DNA from: Rhizobium sp. Leaf453
GTDB lineage: Bacteria > Pseudomonadota > Alphaproteobacteria > Rhizobiales > Rhizobiaceae
Direction: 5' to 3'
NCBI RefSeq assembly: GCF_001425605.1
Contig: NZ_LMRG01000023.1
Coordinates: forward strand, 598,291-662,290
DNA: 64,000 nt
This document shows, piece after piece, positions 47,517-56,746 of the stretch. A model generated the notes under the pieces. It worked only from the letters and a program-made list of their open reading frames with translations, was not told where the DNA came from and did not search any database. How positions within the stretch are numbered: position 1 is the stretch's first letter; each line of letters starts with the position of its first letter. Made by a program: the position numbers and the translations under genes.

Positions 47517-47908
47517 AGGGATATTCCTGCCGGCGTGCCGGGCATCTGAAGCGGGAAACCGGATCGGTTCCGAAAAGGATCAGACGCGGATGAAATGGAT
47601 GGAACCAGAATTGAGGGCGCTGTGAAAGCACGGTTCCGAAGCGCTTTCAAAAACGGAAGCCGGCATGCCGGCTCAAGTGGCTGACAACCGGTAGGAGGCC
47701 GGCTGCAAAAGAAGATTCATCTGGATCAAATGGTGCAAACGCATGTTCCAGCGTCTGCATATCCATGAAACCGCACCGTCTTGTGACATCGCCGCATATT
47801 GGATTCGGCTGTTACAGGGCGGAAAATATTAGAATGTTCGTACGTGTTCCTTGAATCAAAAAAGGCGGTGACCCGCCTTTTCAGGTGTCACGATGACAGA
47901 GGGTCGAT
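47517..47908. other. Intergenic region upstream of the MFS pair (392 bp)
   Basis: No supported gene. A perfect 16-bp palindrome AGCCGGCATGCCGGCT lies at 47658-47673, about 140 bp upstream of the first MFS start, and the grxD terminator lies at 47857-47884. The remainder shows no recognisable RNA or ORF. Confidence 0.5.
47857..47884. terminator. Bidirectional terminator after grxD
   Basis: AAAGGCGG (47861-47868) pairs with CCGCCTTT (47873-47880), with A-rich and T-rich flanks. On the minus strand it stops transcription of the grxD operon. Confidence 0.85.
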
Positions 47909-48244
47909 TCAGGCTGCGCCCTTGACGGCGATGCCCTGTTCCTCGAAATGCGACTGGAGTTCGCCAGCCTGGAACATTTCGCGGACGATATCGCAGCCGC
48001 CGATGAACTCACCCTTGATGTAGAGCTGCGGGATCGTCGGCCAGTTCGAATAGTCCTTGATACCCTGGCGCAGGTCAGCATCCGCAAGCACGTTGATGCC
48101 CTTGTAATCGACGCCGATATAGTCGAGCATCTGGACGACCTGTCCGGAGAACCCACACTGGGGGAACTGGGGCGTGCCCTTCATGAAGAGAACGACATCG
48201 TTGCTCTTCACTTCATTGTCGATGAAATCGTTGATACCGCTCAT
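47909..48244 (-). CDS. grxD: Monothiol glutaredoxin (Grx4/GrxD type)
   Basis: This 111-residue protein has the CGFS active site in [18 protein letters not shown], the [20 protein letters not shown] glutathione-binding region and the family's C-terminal helix. It carries or transfers 2Fe-2S clusters, commonly in complex with BolA, whose gene lies two genes upstream in the same direction. The ATG at 48244 follows AGGAAGGA. Confidence 0.96.
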   Translation of the reverse strand: MSGINDFIDNEVKSNDVVLFMKGTPQFPQCGFSGQVVQMLDYIGVDYKGINVLADADLRQGIKDYSNWPTIPQLYIKGEFIGGCDIVREMFQAGELQSHFEEQGIAVKGAA

Positions 48245-48384
48245 GTCGTAATCCTTCCTCATCCCGCTTCAAGGGCCGGGTGTGTCGATTTCCTGTAAAT
48301 AGCATGCAGACCGGTGATTTTCACCACCCGCGCGCAACAAAAATTGATGGCTTGCACGACGGCAACAGGTCAGATTTCGCGGGT

Positions 48385-48609
48385 CTATCGCGTCTTGCTG
48401 CGGGCGGCAGCCGTGCGCCGGCGGCTCACCTGCTTCTTTGCCGGTTTCGCTGCCTTCGGCTTTGTGGCCTTCTTGAATCGTCCGGTCGTTGCCGAGCGGG
48501 TCTGCCGCTGGCGTTTCGAAGTTGTCGTCTTGACGCCAGACTTCTTCAGCACTTCCTTGAGCACGCTTTCGACGACGCCGGTGACCAGTTCGTTGATCAG
48601 ATTGGCCAT
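48385..48609 (-). CDS. Small highly basic protein of unknown function
   Basis: The product has 74 residues: an amphipathic helical N-terminus (LINELVTGVVESVLKEVLKK, residues 4-23) followed by a Lys/Arg/Ala/Pro-rich tail with KPKAAKPAKK and RRRTAAAR elements reminiscent of histone H1-like tails. The stop is 140 bp before grxD and the start is 6 bp after the bolA stop, so it sits in the bolA operon. It could bind nucleic acid. I recognise no named family, but the placement inside an operon supports a real gene. Confidence 0.6.
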   Translation of the reverse strand: MANLINELVTGVVESVLKEVLKKSGVKTTTSKRQRQTRSATTGRFKKATKPKAAKPAKKQVSRRRTAAARSKTR

Positions 48610-48615
48610 CGGCGC

Positions 48616-48849
48616 TTACTCGGGGATCGAGGTCTGGAGCGCAAGCGCGTGGAGAACGCCACCCATGTTGCCGCTCAGCGCGTCATAGACCATCTTGTGC
48701 TGCTGCACGCGGGTCTTGCCACGGAAGGCTTCCGCCACCACTTCGGCCGCGTAATGGTCGCCGTCACCGGCCAGATCCCGGATGACGACCTTCGCCCCCG
48801 GAATTCCAGCCTTGATCATGTCCTCAATATCGCCAGGTGCCATCGGCAT
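48616..48849 (-). CDS. bolA: BolA-family protein
   Basis: This 77-residue protein matches the BolA/IbaG fold: helix MAPGDIEDMIKAGIPGAKV, strand VVIRDLAGDGDHYAAEVVAEAF with the conserved GDHY loop, then KTRVQQHKMVYDAL and a final helix. It partners monothiol glutaredoxins in iron sensing or Fe-S delivery, in line with grxD nearby. It begins 17 bp after the purL stop and ends 6 bp before the small basic protein gene. Confidence 0.93.
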   Translation of the reverse strand: MPMAPGDIEDMIKAGIPGAKVVIRDLAGDGDHYAAEVVAEAFRGKTRVQQHKMVYDALSGNMGGVLHALALQTSIPE

Positions 48850-48866
48850 CGTCTGTACTCCCTGAA

Positions 48867-51101
48867 TTACTCGGCGGCGATCTGTGTCTCGCCATCCATA
48901 AAGTCAGGGAACCACGATTCATGCACTGAGCGCAATTGCAGAATTGCAAGCGGCTTAGCCGAGCCGAGAACGACCTCGGTACCGCCTGTCTCGCCGATCG
49001 ACGGCGCTGCGACGCCCGCGGCCTTTGCCCTATCTGCGACCAGAGCCGCATGTTCCGGGCGAACGGTGACGACGTAACGGCCCTGATCCTCGCCAAAGAA
49101 GACCGGGATCGGATCGCGGCCGGCAACGGCGGAGACTTTGGCGCCGATGCCCGATGCCATGGCCATTTCGGCAATCGCCAGCGCCAGACCACCCGAGGAG
49201 CAGTCATGCACCGCCGTCGTCAGGCCATCGGTGATCAGTTCGCGCACGAAATCGCCGACCTTGCGTTCATGGACGAGATCGACATGCGGTGCCGGACCGT
49301 CGGTGCGACCGTGGATGTCGCGCAGATAGACGGATTGGCCCAGATGCGTGCCAAGTCCTTCCGGCGCGCCAACGAGCAGAATCTGTTCGCCTTCGGCGGC
49401 AAAGCGGATGCGCGCCATCTGCGACCAGTCGCCGAGCAGACCCACACCGCCAATGGTCGGGGTCGGCAGAATGCCTTGGCCGTTGGTTTCGTTGTAGAGT
49501 GAGACATTGCCCGAAACGATCGGGAAATCCAGCGCGCGGCAGGCCTCACCGATGCCCTTGATGGCATGGACGAACTGGCTCATGATTTCTGGGCGTTCAG
49601 GATTGCCGAAGTTCAGGTTGTCGGTCGCAGCCAGCGGCAGGGCGCCGGTCGCGGTGATGTTGCGCCAGCATTCGGCGACAGCCTGCTTGCCGCCCTCGAA
49701 CGGATCGGCTTCGACATAACGCGGCGTTACGTCCGACGAAAAGGCGAGCGCCTTGGTCGGATGTCCTTCGACGCGCACGACGCCGGCGTCGCCGCCCGGA
49801 AGCTGCAGCGAGTTGCCCTGGATCAGGGTATCGTACTGTTCGTAAACCCAGCGGCGCGACGAGTTGTTGGCGGATCCGACCAGAGCCAGCACGGCGTCTG
49901 CAACGTCCGACTGCGGAATGTCGTCAGCGGCGAGCAGCGCAACGGCCTTGGCCGGGGTCCAGGGGCGGTCATATTCCGGCGCCTGGTCGCCCAGGTCCTT
50001 GATCGGGAGGTTGGCGACTTCCTCGCCCTGATGGATCACGCGGAAGCGCAGGTCGTCCGTGGTTTTGCCGACGATGGCGAAGTCGAGACCCCACTTGACG
50101 AAGATCGCCTTGGCAACCTCTTCCTTGGCCGGTTCCAGAACCATGAGCATACGCTCCTGGCTTTCCGACAGCATCATTTCGTAAGCGGTCATGCGCTCTT
50201 CGCGCACCGGAACCTGATCGAGCTGCAACTCGATGCCGAGGTCGCCCTTGGCGCCCATTTCGACCGCCGAGCAGGTGAGGCCGGCCGCACCCATGTCCTG
50301 GATGGCGATAACGGCGCCGGTCTTCATCAGTTCGAGGCAGGCTTCCAGCAGGCACTTTTCGGTAAAGGGGTCGCCAACCTGGACGGTCGGGCGCTTTTCC
50401 TCGATCGACTCGTCGAACTCGGCAGATGCCATTGTGGCGCCGCCGACGCCGTCGCGGCCGGTCTTGGCGCCGAGATAGACGACCGGGAGGCCGACGCCCT
50501 TGGCTTCGGACAGAAAGATGCCGTCGGCCTTGGCAAGGCCGGCTGCAAAGGCGTTGACGAGGATATTGCCGTTATAGCGGGCATCAAATTCGACTTCGCC
50601 GCCGACCGTGGGAACACCGAAGGAATTTCCATAGCCGCCGACGCCGGCAACGACGCCCGAAACGAGATGACGGGTCTTCGGATGATCCGGTGCGCCGAAG
50701 CGCAGTGCGTTCATGGCAGCGATCGGGCGGGCGCCCATAGTGAAGACGTCGCGCAGGATGCCGCCGACGCCGGTCGCAGCGCCCTGATAGGGCTCGATAT
50801 AGGACGGATGGTTGTGGCTCTCCATCTTGAAGACGACGACATCGCCATCATCGATATCGACGACACCGGCGTTCTCACCCGGGCCCTGGATGACGCGCGG
50901 ACCCTTGGTCGGCAGCGTGCGCAGCCACTTCTTCGAGGACTTGTAGGAGCAATGCTCGTTCCACATGGCCGAAAAGATGCCAAGCTCGGTAAAGGTCGGC
51001 TCGCGGCCGATGAGTTCCAGGATCCGCTGGTACTCGTCTGGCTTCAGACCATGCGAGGCAATCAGTTCCGGCGTGATAGGGCGGGTATTGGAAATGGTCA
51101 T
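48867..51101 (-). CDS. purL: Phosphoribosylformylglycinamidine synthase, large subunit
   Basis: This 744-residue PurL of the small, three-component type (with PurS and PurQ) catalyses the fourth purine step, FGAR to FGAM. Motifs are [17 protein letters not shown] with the catalytic His near the N-terminus, [24 protein letters not shown], the [13 protein letters not shown] loop and GNVSLYNET. The ATG at 51101 gives [19 protein letters not shown]; the longer frame from 51128 is less likely. Separated from purQ here by the MocR/DUF1127 and ArsC-like genes. Confidence 0.97.
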   Translation of the reverse strand: MTISNTRPITPELIASHGLKPDEYQRILELIGREPTFTELGIFSAMWNEHCSYKSSKKWLRTLPTKGPRVIQGPGENAGVVDIDDGDVVVFKMESHNHPSYIEPYQGAATGVGGILRDVFTMGARPIAAMNALRFGAPDHPKTRHLVSGVVAGVGGYGNSFGVPTVGGEVEFDARYNGNILVNAFAAGLAKADGIFLSEAKGVGLPVVYLGAKTGRDGVGGATMASAEFDESIEEKRPTVQVGDPFTEKCLLEACLELMKTGAVIAIQDMGAAGLTCSAVEMGAKGDLGIELQLDQVPVREERMTAYEMMLSESQERMLMVLEPAKEEVAKAIFVKWGLDFAIVGKTTDDLRFRVIHQGEEVANLPIKDLGDQAPEYDRPWTPAKAVALLAADDIPQSDVADAVLALVGSANNSSRRWVYEQYDTLIQGNSLQLPGGDAGVVRVEGHPTKALAFSSDVTPRYVEADPFEGGKQAVAECWRNITATGALPLAATDNLNFGNPERPEIMSQFVHAIKGIGEACRALDFPIVSGNVSLYNETNGQGILPTPTIGGVGLLGDWSQMARIRFAAEGEQILLVGAPEGLGTHLGQSVYLRDIHGRTDGPAPHVDLVHERKVGDFVRELITDGLTTAVHDCSSGGLALAIAEMAMASGIGAKVSAVAGRDPIPVFFGEDQGRYVVTVRPEHAALVADRAKAAGVAAPSIGETGGTEVVLGSAKPLAILQLRSVHESWFPDFMDGETQIAAE

Positions 51102-51282
51102 CGTGGTCCGTTCGGTCCGTTGGAGCATCCCGACGGCGAAAGGCCGCCATGCATTGAGGGCTGCATCAAAACAAAGAGATCGTATTCGCGCTTCTTTAGC
51201 TGATGCATTCCGGCGATGCGACAGGAAAATGCCGGAAAAGCACAGGAGATCGTGTGCTTTTGCCGAGAAATCGCGCTTGTGG

Positions 51283-52701
51283 TCAGGCGAAGCTGTCGTA
51301 GCCGGTGCGGCCGCTGTCGAGCAGGCGGCGAAGCGTCAGGAATCCGCGTCGGACCTCGGCTCTGTCTGCAGGCGAAGAGAAGCCGATGCGCACGCGGTGG
51401 AAGACGCTGTCGGTCCGCCCCGCCTTGAATTCGTCCTCATCATCGACAAGCACGCCTTCCTCGAAAGCCGCGTGTTTGAACGTGCCGGAGAACCAGGGTT
51501 CGGACAGTTTCAGCCAGAGGAACGGCACATGCGGATGGGAATTGAAGTCGATGCCGGCAAAGATTTCGCGTGCCATCTGTTCGCGGGCGCGGATTTCGTC
51601 GATCGCCTTCGAGCGCAAGATCGCGCCTTCGCCACTGAGCACAAGCCGGGCGCAGAGTTCGGCGAGCAGGAAGGGCATGCCGCCGCTGACCATCTTGTGG
51701 GCGATGCGAATGCGCTGGCTGAAATGGGGAGGGCAGGCGACCCAGCCGCCGCGCACGCCGGCTGCGACCGATTTCGACAGGCCACCGACCAGGAAGGTAC
51801 GCTCGGGAGCCAGTTCAGCGAGCAACGGGGTCATGTCGCCGGTCATCGCACCGTAGAGATCGTCTTCGAGCAGCCAGACGCCGTAGCGGCGGGCAATGTC
51901 GGCGATTGCCTGTCGGCGCTCCAGCGACAGGGTGACCACCGTCGGGTTCTGCGCCGTCGGCATCAGGAAGGCGAGTTTCGGGTGCTGCTGGGCGCACACC
52001 CGCTCGAAATCCTCGGGATCGAGGCCATAATCGTCGGTGCGGAGCAGAATGGTGCGGCGCCCGATCAGGCCGGCACTGCGGCTGATCTGCGAATAGGTGA
52101 CATTCTCGAAAGCGATCTTGTCGCCCGGTGCGGTGACGGCCGCAATGACGGCGACTGCGCCGGCATGGGCGCCCAGCGTCGGTACGATGCGATCGGGCAG
52201 GGGGCGGAACGATCCCTTAGCGAGCCATTGACTGCCAGCCTCGAACCAGTGCGGCGGGAAGTCCAGCGCATAGCTGGCAATGTCGGCATGGTGTTCGCGG
52301 CTGATCTCTACGAGCAGCTTTTCCAGTGAAGCACCTTGGCCAATATCGGGGGCGGCCGTGCTGTCGAACCGAAGCTTCCCCGGCGGCGCCTTCAAGGGTC
52401 GCGTGCCGGAAAGGGCGACGGTCATCGGGTCAGCCTGCTCGGCCGGCTTCACTTCGGTGTTGTCGAGAACATAGGTGCCGCGGCCGACTTCACCGCTGAC
52501 GAGACCGCGTTCGCGAACGAGATGATAGGCGCGACCAATTGTGCCGATTGTGACTCCGATGTCGAAGGCAAGGTTGCGCTGGGGCGGCAATTTCGTGCCC
52601 GCAGTGAGCACGCCGCCCGCAATCGCCTCCTCAATCTGATCGGCAATACGGGCATAGATCGGGCCTTGGCCCTGGCCAGGATCGGGCATCCAAGTTGTCA
52701 T
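51283..52701 (-). CDS. MocR-type regulator (GntR helix-turn-helix fused to aminotransferase-like domain)
   Basis: This 472-residue protein has an N-terminal winged helix ([36 protein letters not shown].. [14 protein letters not shown], residues 14-78). It is followed by a fold-type I PLP domain with the PTAQNPT loop, LEDDLYGAM and the PLP-lysine site [16 protein letters not shown]. MocR proteins usually act as metabolite-sensing regulators of an adjacent, often divergent gene. Here the divergent gene is DUF1127, and repeated TGACAAT motifs fill the 91-bp gap. The effector is unknown. Confidence 0.93.
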   Translation of the reverse strand: MTTWMPDPGQGQGPIYARIADQIEEAIAGGVLTAGTKLPPQRNLAFDIGVTIGTIGRAYHLVRERGLVSGEVGRGTYVLDNTEVKPAEQADPMTVALSGTRPLKAPPGKLRFDSTAAPDIGQGASLEKLLVEISREHHADIASYALDFPPHWFEAGSQWLAKGSFRPLPDRIVPTLGAHAGAVAVIAAVTAPGDKIAFENVTYSQISRSAGLIGRRTILLRTDDYGLDPEDFERVCAQQHPKLAFLMPTAQNPTVVTLSLERRQAIADIARRYGVWLLEDDLYGAMTGDMTPLLAELAPERTFLVGGLSKSVAAGVRGGWVACPPHFSQRIRIAHKMVSGGMPFLLAELCARLVLSGEGAILRSKAIDEIRAREQMAREIFAGIDFNSHPHVPFLWLKLSEPWFSGTFKHAAFEEGVLVDDEDEFKAGRTDSVFHRVRIGFSSPADRAEVRRGFLTLRRLLDSGRTGYDSFA

Positions 52702-52768
52702 GGTGACAATTTCTACATTGTATCTCTTTGGGTGTCAATTATGACAATGCAATATCAAGGGTGACAAT
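52695..52768. promoter_or_regulatory. Cluster of TGACAAT/TGTCAAT motifs between MocR and DUF1127 genes
   Basis: TGACAAT occurs at 52704-52710, 52742-52748 and 52762-52768, and TGTCAAT at 52733-52739. The first copy forms a palindrome TTGTCA-TGG-TGACAA (52695-52709) across the MocR start codon. Two copies are spaced exactly 20 bp (two helical turns), as direct repeats often are in MocR operators. Probably the binding sites of the divergently encoded MocR protein. Confidence 0.65.
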
Positions 52769-52792
52769 CTAACCGCAGAAGGGCGATGTACA

Positions 52793-53038
52793 ATGAGTAC
52801 AATATGCGCAACTGACGATGCAATATGTTCGGCGGAACTGGAGGCAATCCGTGTATCTCGTGTCACGATCGACAACAGCCCGTCGTTGGTTCGGCGGGCA
52901 TTTGCATGGTTGATCGCGCGGGAAAAGAAAAGGTTAAGCCGGATCGCGCTGGCAGAGTTGACGGAAGACCAACTTGCCGACATCGGAGTCACGGTTGCCG
53001 AGGCGCGCCGGGAAGCGGCCCGCCCATACTGGGACTGA
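52793..53038 (+). CDS. DUF1127 small protein
   Basis: This 81-residue protein ends in a DUF1127 (YjiS-like) domain, RRAFAWLIAREKKRLSRIALAELTEDQLADIGVTVAEARREAARPYWD, an arginine-rich helix pair. The N-terminal 30 residues are unlike most members and carry two cysteines. Small DUF1127 proteins of alphaproteobacteria have been linked to RNA binding and to phosphate or carbon metabolism, but the function of this one is unknown. It is divergent from the MocR gene, 91 bp away, and is the obvious candidate target. Confidence 0.85.
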   Translation: MSTICATDDAICSAELEAIRVSRVTIDNSPSLVRRAFAWLIAREKKRLSRIALAELTEDQLADIGVTVAEARREAARPYWD

Positions 53039-53073
53039 TTTCGCGCGGCAACGTCAGAGGATTTCGGACTGCG

Positions 53074-53421
53074 CTACAGCAGTTCGAGCACTTTCGTCTT
53101 TGGACGACAGACCTTCACGCCCATTTCCGTGACGACAATAGGCCTTTCGATCAATTCGGGATGAGCGAGCATCGCGTCGATGATCTGGCGGTCGGTTTTG
53201 CCTTCGTCGTCCAGTTGAAGTGAAAGATAGGCCCGTTCACGGGTTCTGAGCAGCGCGCGTGGCGTCATGTCCATCGCAAGCAAAAGGGCCAGCATTGCCT
53301 CGTGCGATGGCGGCGTTTTCATATATTCGATGATGACGGGTTCGATGCCTGCGGCGCGGACAATTTCGACGACCGCGAGCGAGGTGGTGCTGCGGTCATT
53401 ATGGTAGATCGTAACGCTCAT
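53074..53421 (-). CDS. ArsC-fold protein without the catalytic cysteine
   Basis: This 115-residue protein follows the arsenate reductase (glutaredoxin-linked) family along its whole length: IYHN.R at the start, LLRTRERAY in the middle and ERPIVVTEMGVKVCRPKTKVLELL at the end. The active-site HNPRCSKSR-like motif reads HNDRSTTS, so the nucleophilic Cys is Ser (codon AGC, not sequencing-ambiguous in context). The arsenate-binding arginines in the later motifs remain. Reductase activity is unlikely; a regulatory or Spx-like role is conceivable. It shares the convergent gap with DUF1127. Confidence 0.8.
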   Translation of the reverse strand: MSVTIYHNDRSTTSLAVVEIVRAAGIEPVIIEYMKTPPSHEAMLALLLAMDMTPRALLRTRERAYLSLQLDDEGKTDRQIIDAMLAHPELIERPIVVTEMGVKVCRPKTKVLELL

Positions 53422-53680
53422 GAAAATGCCTTTGGTAATGCTGCTAGCGCGGGAGCATGCCGGCGGGATGGTCTGGCGGTAAATGTCTTGTCGGGGAGGT
53501 AGCGTGCTTTCATGACAGGTTTGAGACCGAATATCCGGCCAAAATTGCTGGAGAATGCAGCCTGGACCCCACCGGACTCAATCAAGGGTTTGCGAAAATT
53601 GATTGTTCAGTAAATCTCTTGAAAAGAAAAGCGGCAAGAAAGGGAGCGTTTCTCGCCGCATGCTTTTTTGTGGCGGCAGG

Positions 53681-54088
53681 TTAGCTGCAGCCAGTTCCGC
53701 CAGCCGCAAAGCGCTTGACATCGGTGGCCATGCGCACGCCCACCGGCTCGTTGAACAACGGTCCGAAGGCTTGCAGTTGTGCGGGGTGACCTTCAGCCTG
53801 GACGACGGCAAGCGGACGGGACTCTGGCGAGTTTCGCTTGACGATCAGGATGCGCGGGCGGCCAGAGAACGAGTTGAGTTCAGGCGCCAGGCGATAGGGC
53901 TTGAATGCCGTGTCACCCGATTTGAACCAACATGCATTTGCGCCGAGCGCAACCCTCTCCATCGTCGCGAGCGCCGTGGTGCTTTGCCCCGGAGACGGTG
54001 GTTTCGCCGACTGGCAGCCGGCAACGAACGCAAGCACCGTCACCGGGAAGAAAGCGGACAGGAAGCGGAGGAAAGCAGCGGCGCGCAT
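53681..54088 (-). CDS. Putative lipoprotein of unknown function
   Basis: This 135-residue protein opens with a hydrophobic signal ending LAFVAGC, a lipobox with Cys25. The mature part (GANACWFKSGDTAFKPYRLAPELNSFSGRPRILIV..) has further cysteines (at ACW and near the end, GTGCS) that may pair. It lies 52 bp after the purQ stop in the same direction, and could be a downstream operon member. I do not recognise a named family. Confidence 0.65.
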   Translation of the reverse strand: MRAAAFLRFLSAFFPVTVLAFVAGCQSAKPPSPGQSTTALATMERVALGANACWFKSGDTAFKPYRLAPELNSFSGRPRILIVKRNSPESRPLAVVQAEGHPAQLQAFGPLFNEPVGVRMATDVKRFAAGGTGCS

Positions 54089-54140
54089 GGGAAAAGCCTT
54101 CTGATTCGGTCTTTGACGCTGCCTTCTATCAGGCCGAATG

Positions 54141-54812
54141 TTAAGCGGCGATTACATCGAGAGCCGACGCGAACAGTCCGCGACCATCGGCGCCGCCATG
54201 GGCCGCCTCGATCAGGTTTTCCGGATGCGGCATCATGCCCAGCACATTGCCCTTGGCATTAATAATACCGGCGATGTCGTTGACTGACCCGTTTGGATTG
54301 GTGCCTGCGGCATAACGGAACACGACCTGACCGTTATCCTCGATCGTCTTCAGCGTTTCTTCGTCGGCGAAATAGTTGCCATCGTGGTGAGCAACCGGGC
54401 AGCGGATGATCTGGCCCTGCTCGTAGGCCCGGCTAAACGCGGTATCCACGTTGACGACTTCAAGCTTGATTTCCTTGCAGACGAACTTGAGCGAAGCGTT
54501 GCGCATCAGGGCACCCGGCAGCAGGCCTGCCTCCACCAGGATCTGGAAGCCGTTGCAAACGCCGAGAACCTTGACGCCGGCATCGGCCTTCGCCTTGATC
54601 GCCTGCATCACCGGCATGCGCGCAGCAATAGCACCGCAGCGAAGATAGTCGCCGTAGGAGAAGCCGCCGGGAATGACGATCAGATCGACATCCGGAATTT
54701 CGGTCTCTGTCTGCCAGATGGTGATCGGCGCGTTGCCCGAAATCTTGGTCAGGGCGGCGATCATGTCGCGGTCACGGTTGAGGCCTGGAAGCTGGACGAC
54801 GGCGGATTTCAT
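54141..54812 (-). CDS. purQ: Phosphoribosylformylglycinamidine synthase, glutaminase subunit
   Basis: This 223-residue class I glutamine amidotransferase supplies ammonia to PurL. It begins [16 protein letters not shown]; the catalytic triad is visible in [19 protein letters not shown] (Cys near 86) and [10 protein letters not shown] (His/Glu near the C-terminus). Its start overlaps the stop of the upstream coiled-coil gene by 4 bases, and that gene follows purS, so purC-purS-coiled coil-purQ form one operon. Confidence 0.97.
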   Translation of the reverse strand: MKSAVVQLPGLNRDRDMIAALTKISGNAPITIWQTETEIPDVDLIVIPGGFSYGDYLRCGAIAARMPVMQAIKAKADAGVKVLGVCNGFQILVEAGLLPGALMRNASLKFVCKEIKLEVVNVDTAFSRAYEQGQIIRCPVAHHDGNYFADEETLKTIEDNGQVVFRYAAGTNPNGSVNDIAGIINAKGNVLGMMPHPENLIEAAHGGADGRGLFASALDVIAA

Positions 54813-55066
54813 TGGTGCGGTTCAAACCTGGATTGGGCCTCGGCAAGTTCACGCAATTCGAGGCGGTTTTCTATGCGGTCGAGGCGTGTCTCGTGCCGAG
54901 CGAGGATTCCATATATATTGTGAATGTCCTGCTGCATCGAAATCATCGTTCCGCGCATTGCATTCAATTCTGACCGAATTTCTTTTTGACCTTCTTTTAG
55001 GCCAGCGATATCTGCGTGAACACGCTTGAGCAGTTCATACATCAATTCGTTCGTGATTTCGGTCAT
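54809..55066 (-). CDS. Small coiled-coil protein embedded in the pur operon
   Basis: This 85-residue, fully charged-helical protein has heptad-like spacing of hydrophobics ([37 protein letters not shown].., then [23 protein letters not shown]). There is no membrane segment or cysteine. It lies 19 bp after purS and overlaps purQ by 4 bases (ATGA), so it is co-translated with the synthase subunits. Function unknown; it might bridge the PurLQS complex or be a hitch-hiking gene. Confidence 0.7.
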   Translation of the reverse strand: MTEITNELMYELLKRVHADIAGLKEGQKEIRSELNAMRGTMISMQQDIHNIYGILARHETRLDRIENRLELRELAEAQSRFEPHQ

Positions 55067-55085
55067 GACCTATCTCATTCAACCC

Positions 55086-55328
55086 TTAGGCGAGTGAGAT
55101 AGTGTAATTCTCGATCACCGTGTTGGCCAGAAGTTTCTCGCACATGGCCTTAACCTCTGCTTCCGCCTTGGCCTTATCGGCGGTTTCGATCTGGAGATCG
55201 AAGACCTTGCCCTGGCGGACATGACCGATACCGTCGAAGCCGAGCGCGCCGAGAGCGCCCTCGATTGCCTTGCCCTGCGGGTCAAGAACGCCATTCTTCA
55301 GCGTCACTGTTACGCGTGCGTTGATCAC
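55086..55328 (-). CDS. purS: Phosphoribosylformylglycinamidine synthase, PurS subunit
   Basis: This 80-residue small subunit bridges PurL and PurQ. The start is a GTG at 55328 with AGGAAG 7 bases upstream, giving MINARVTVTLKNGVLDPQGKAIEGALGALGF, the standard PurS N-terminus. The C-terminus CEKLLANTVIENYTISLA is typical. A longer frame to 55571 would overlap purC and has no support. 14 bp separate it from purC. Confidence 0.95.
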   Translation of the reverse strand: MINARVTVTLKNGVLDPQGKAIEGALGALGFDGIGHVRQGKVFDLQIETADKAKAEAEVKAMCEKLLANTVIENYTISLA

Positions 55329-55342
55329 TGTTGTCTTCCTGC

Positions 55343-56107
55343 TTATTTCACCAGCACGGGGCCGGTGCCGCGCGGCGGTTCGTTCTCGTTCATGATGCCA
55401 AGGCGGCGGGCGACTTCCTGGTAAGCCTCGACGAGGCCGCCCAGATCGCGGCGAAACCGATCCTTGTCCATCTTTTCCTTGGTTTCGACATCCCACAGAC
55501 GGCAGCTGTCCGGCGAAATCTCGTCCGCCAGGATGATCCGCATCATGTCGCCTTCGTAGAGGCGGCCGCATTCGATCTTGAAGTCGACGAGCTGGATGCC
55601 GACGCCGAGGAAAAGACCGGTGAGGAAGTCGTTGATACGGATGGCGAGCGCCATGATGTCATCGAGTTCCTGCGGGCTCGCCCAGCCGAACGCGGTGATG
55701 TGCTCTTCGGAGACCATCGGGTCTTCGAGTGCATTGGCCTTATAGTAGAATTCGATGATCGAGCGTGGGAGAATGACACCTTCCTCGATGCCGAGGCGCT
55801 TGGCCAGGGAGCCCGCCGCGACGTTGCGCACGACGATCTCAAGCGGAATGATTTCCACTTCCTTGATCAGTTGCTCGCGCATGTTCAAGCGGCGGATGAA
55901 ATGCGTGGGGATTCCGATCCGGTTCAGGTGCGTGAAGATGTATTCGGAGATACGGTTGTTGAGCACGCCCTTGCCGTCGATGACTTCGTGCTTCTTCGCG
56001 TTGAAGGCAGTGGCGTCATCTTTGAAGAACTGGATCAGAGTGCCAGGCTCGGGACCCTCATAAAGGATCTTTGCCTTGCCCTCGTAGATACGGCGGCGAC
56101 GATTCAT
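55343..56107 (-). CDS. purC: SAICAR synthetase
   Basis: This 254-residue enzyme joins CAIR and aspartate to give SAICAR. Motifs are [16 protein letters not shown] at the N-terminus, [56 protein letters not shown], and the signature [14 protein letters not shown]. The ATG at 56107 matches the family start; the longer frame from 56173 is not expected. First gene of the purC-purS-coiled coil-purQ operon, divergent from the zeta-subunit gene. Confidence 0.97.
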   Translation of the reverse strand: MNRRRRIYEGKAKILYEGPEPGTLIQFFKDDATAFNAKKHEVIDGKGVLNNRISEYIFTHLNRIGIPTHFIRRLNMREQLIKEVEIIPLEIVVRNVAAGSLAKRLGIEEGVILPRSIIEFYYKANALEDPMVSEEHITAFGWASPQELDDIMALAIRINDFLTGLFLGVGIQLVDFKIECGRLYEGDMMRIILADEISPDSCRLWDVETKEKMDKDRFRRDLGGLVEAYQEVARRLGIMNENEPPRGTGPVLVK

Positions 56108-56340
56108 AAAGGCTATCTCTGTTGCTTCCGGCGCTCTTGGGACGCGCGCATGGTATTTTCTAAGGCGGTCCATAGCCGAAATGAAACCATTTCACAATCG
56201 GCGTCTGATCCGATCCCCTGAATTAGCGAGAGCGTAACACGGAAAGTCACTGAAGCCGAAAACTTCGCATTGCACTTTGGGCGAGCTTTTGGTTTATGGG
56301 CAAAAAGCTGTTCGCAGCACAGGTTTTTCTGGGAGAATGA

Positions 56341-56658
56341 ATGATGACCGACATGAGAGATCGCGAGAAGGCGTTCGAGGCCAAGTTTGCTCTGGATGAA
56401 GAACTGCGGTTCAAGGCTGAGGCGCGCCGCAACAAGCTTCTGGGCTTCTGGGCTGCCGGACTGCTCGGCAAGAGCGATGCTGCTGCCTATGCGCAGGAAG
56501 TCGTCGCCGCCGATTTCGAAGAGGCAGGCCACGAGGATGTCGTGCGCAAGATCCGCGCCGATTTCGATGCCGCTGGCATCGTTCAAAGCGACGAGCAGAT
56601 TCGCATCAAGATGGTTGAACTTCTGGGCGAGGCCATCACGCAGGTACAGAACGGCTGA
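56341..56658 (+). CDS. F1Fo-ATPase zeta subunit (DUF1476)
   Basis: This 105-residue protein shows the DUF1476 signature MRDREKAFEAKFALDEELRFKAEARRNKLLGFWAAGLLG, followed by four helices (AAAYAQEVVAADFEEAGHEDVVRKIRADF..). In Paracoccus and relatives this is the zeta inhibitor subunit, which inserts its N-terminus into the F1 motor to block ATP hydrolysis. Two ATGs at 56341 and 56344 are possible, with GGGAGAA upstream. It stands alone, unlinked to the atp genes, as is usual in alphaproteobacteria. Confidence 0.9.
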   Translation: MMTDMRDREKAFEAKFALDEELRFKAEARRNKLLGFWAAGLLGKSDAAAYAQEVVAADFEEAGHEDVVRKIRADFDAAGIVQSDEQIRIKMVELLGEAITQVQNG

Positions 56659-56677
56659 TCCTCAAAGCCGATGGCTG

Positions 56678-56706
56678 AACCGCCCGTTCGCGCGGGCGGT
56701 TTTTCT
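56678..56706 (+). terminator. Terminator after the zeta-subunit gene
   Basis: ACCGCCCG (56679-56686) pairs with CGGGCGGT (56693-56700) and is followed by TTTTTC. Strong hairpin 20 bp after the stop. Confidence 0.9.
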
Positions 56707-56746
56707 ATGTCTTTTCGATGCTTATGGAATTTGCGCTCAAGCCAGC

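Noticed and set aside
45006-47549. Long plus-strand frames (560 and 266 codons) rich in His, Asp, Glu and Arg
   Set aside because: They are antisense shadows of the two MFS transporter genes; the odd composition mirrors hydrophobic codons read backwards.
49566-51203. 545-codon plus-strand frame over purL
   Set aside because: Antisense to purL with no domain; purL has all catalytic motifs on the minus strand.
53457-53684. 75-codon plus-strand frame between the ArsC-like and lipoprotein genes
   Set aside because: No ribosome site, no recognisable domain and unusual composition; it ends overlapping the C-terminus of the opposite lipoprotein gene. Not enough support for a gene.
55086-55571. Extended purS frame of 161 codons
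   Set aside because: The first 81 codons overlap purC antisense-free but out of frame with any PurS homology; the GTG at 55328 with AGGAAG gives a normal 80-residue PurS.
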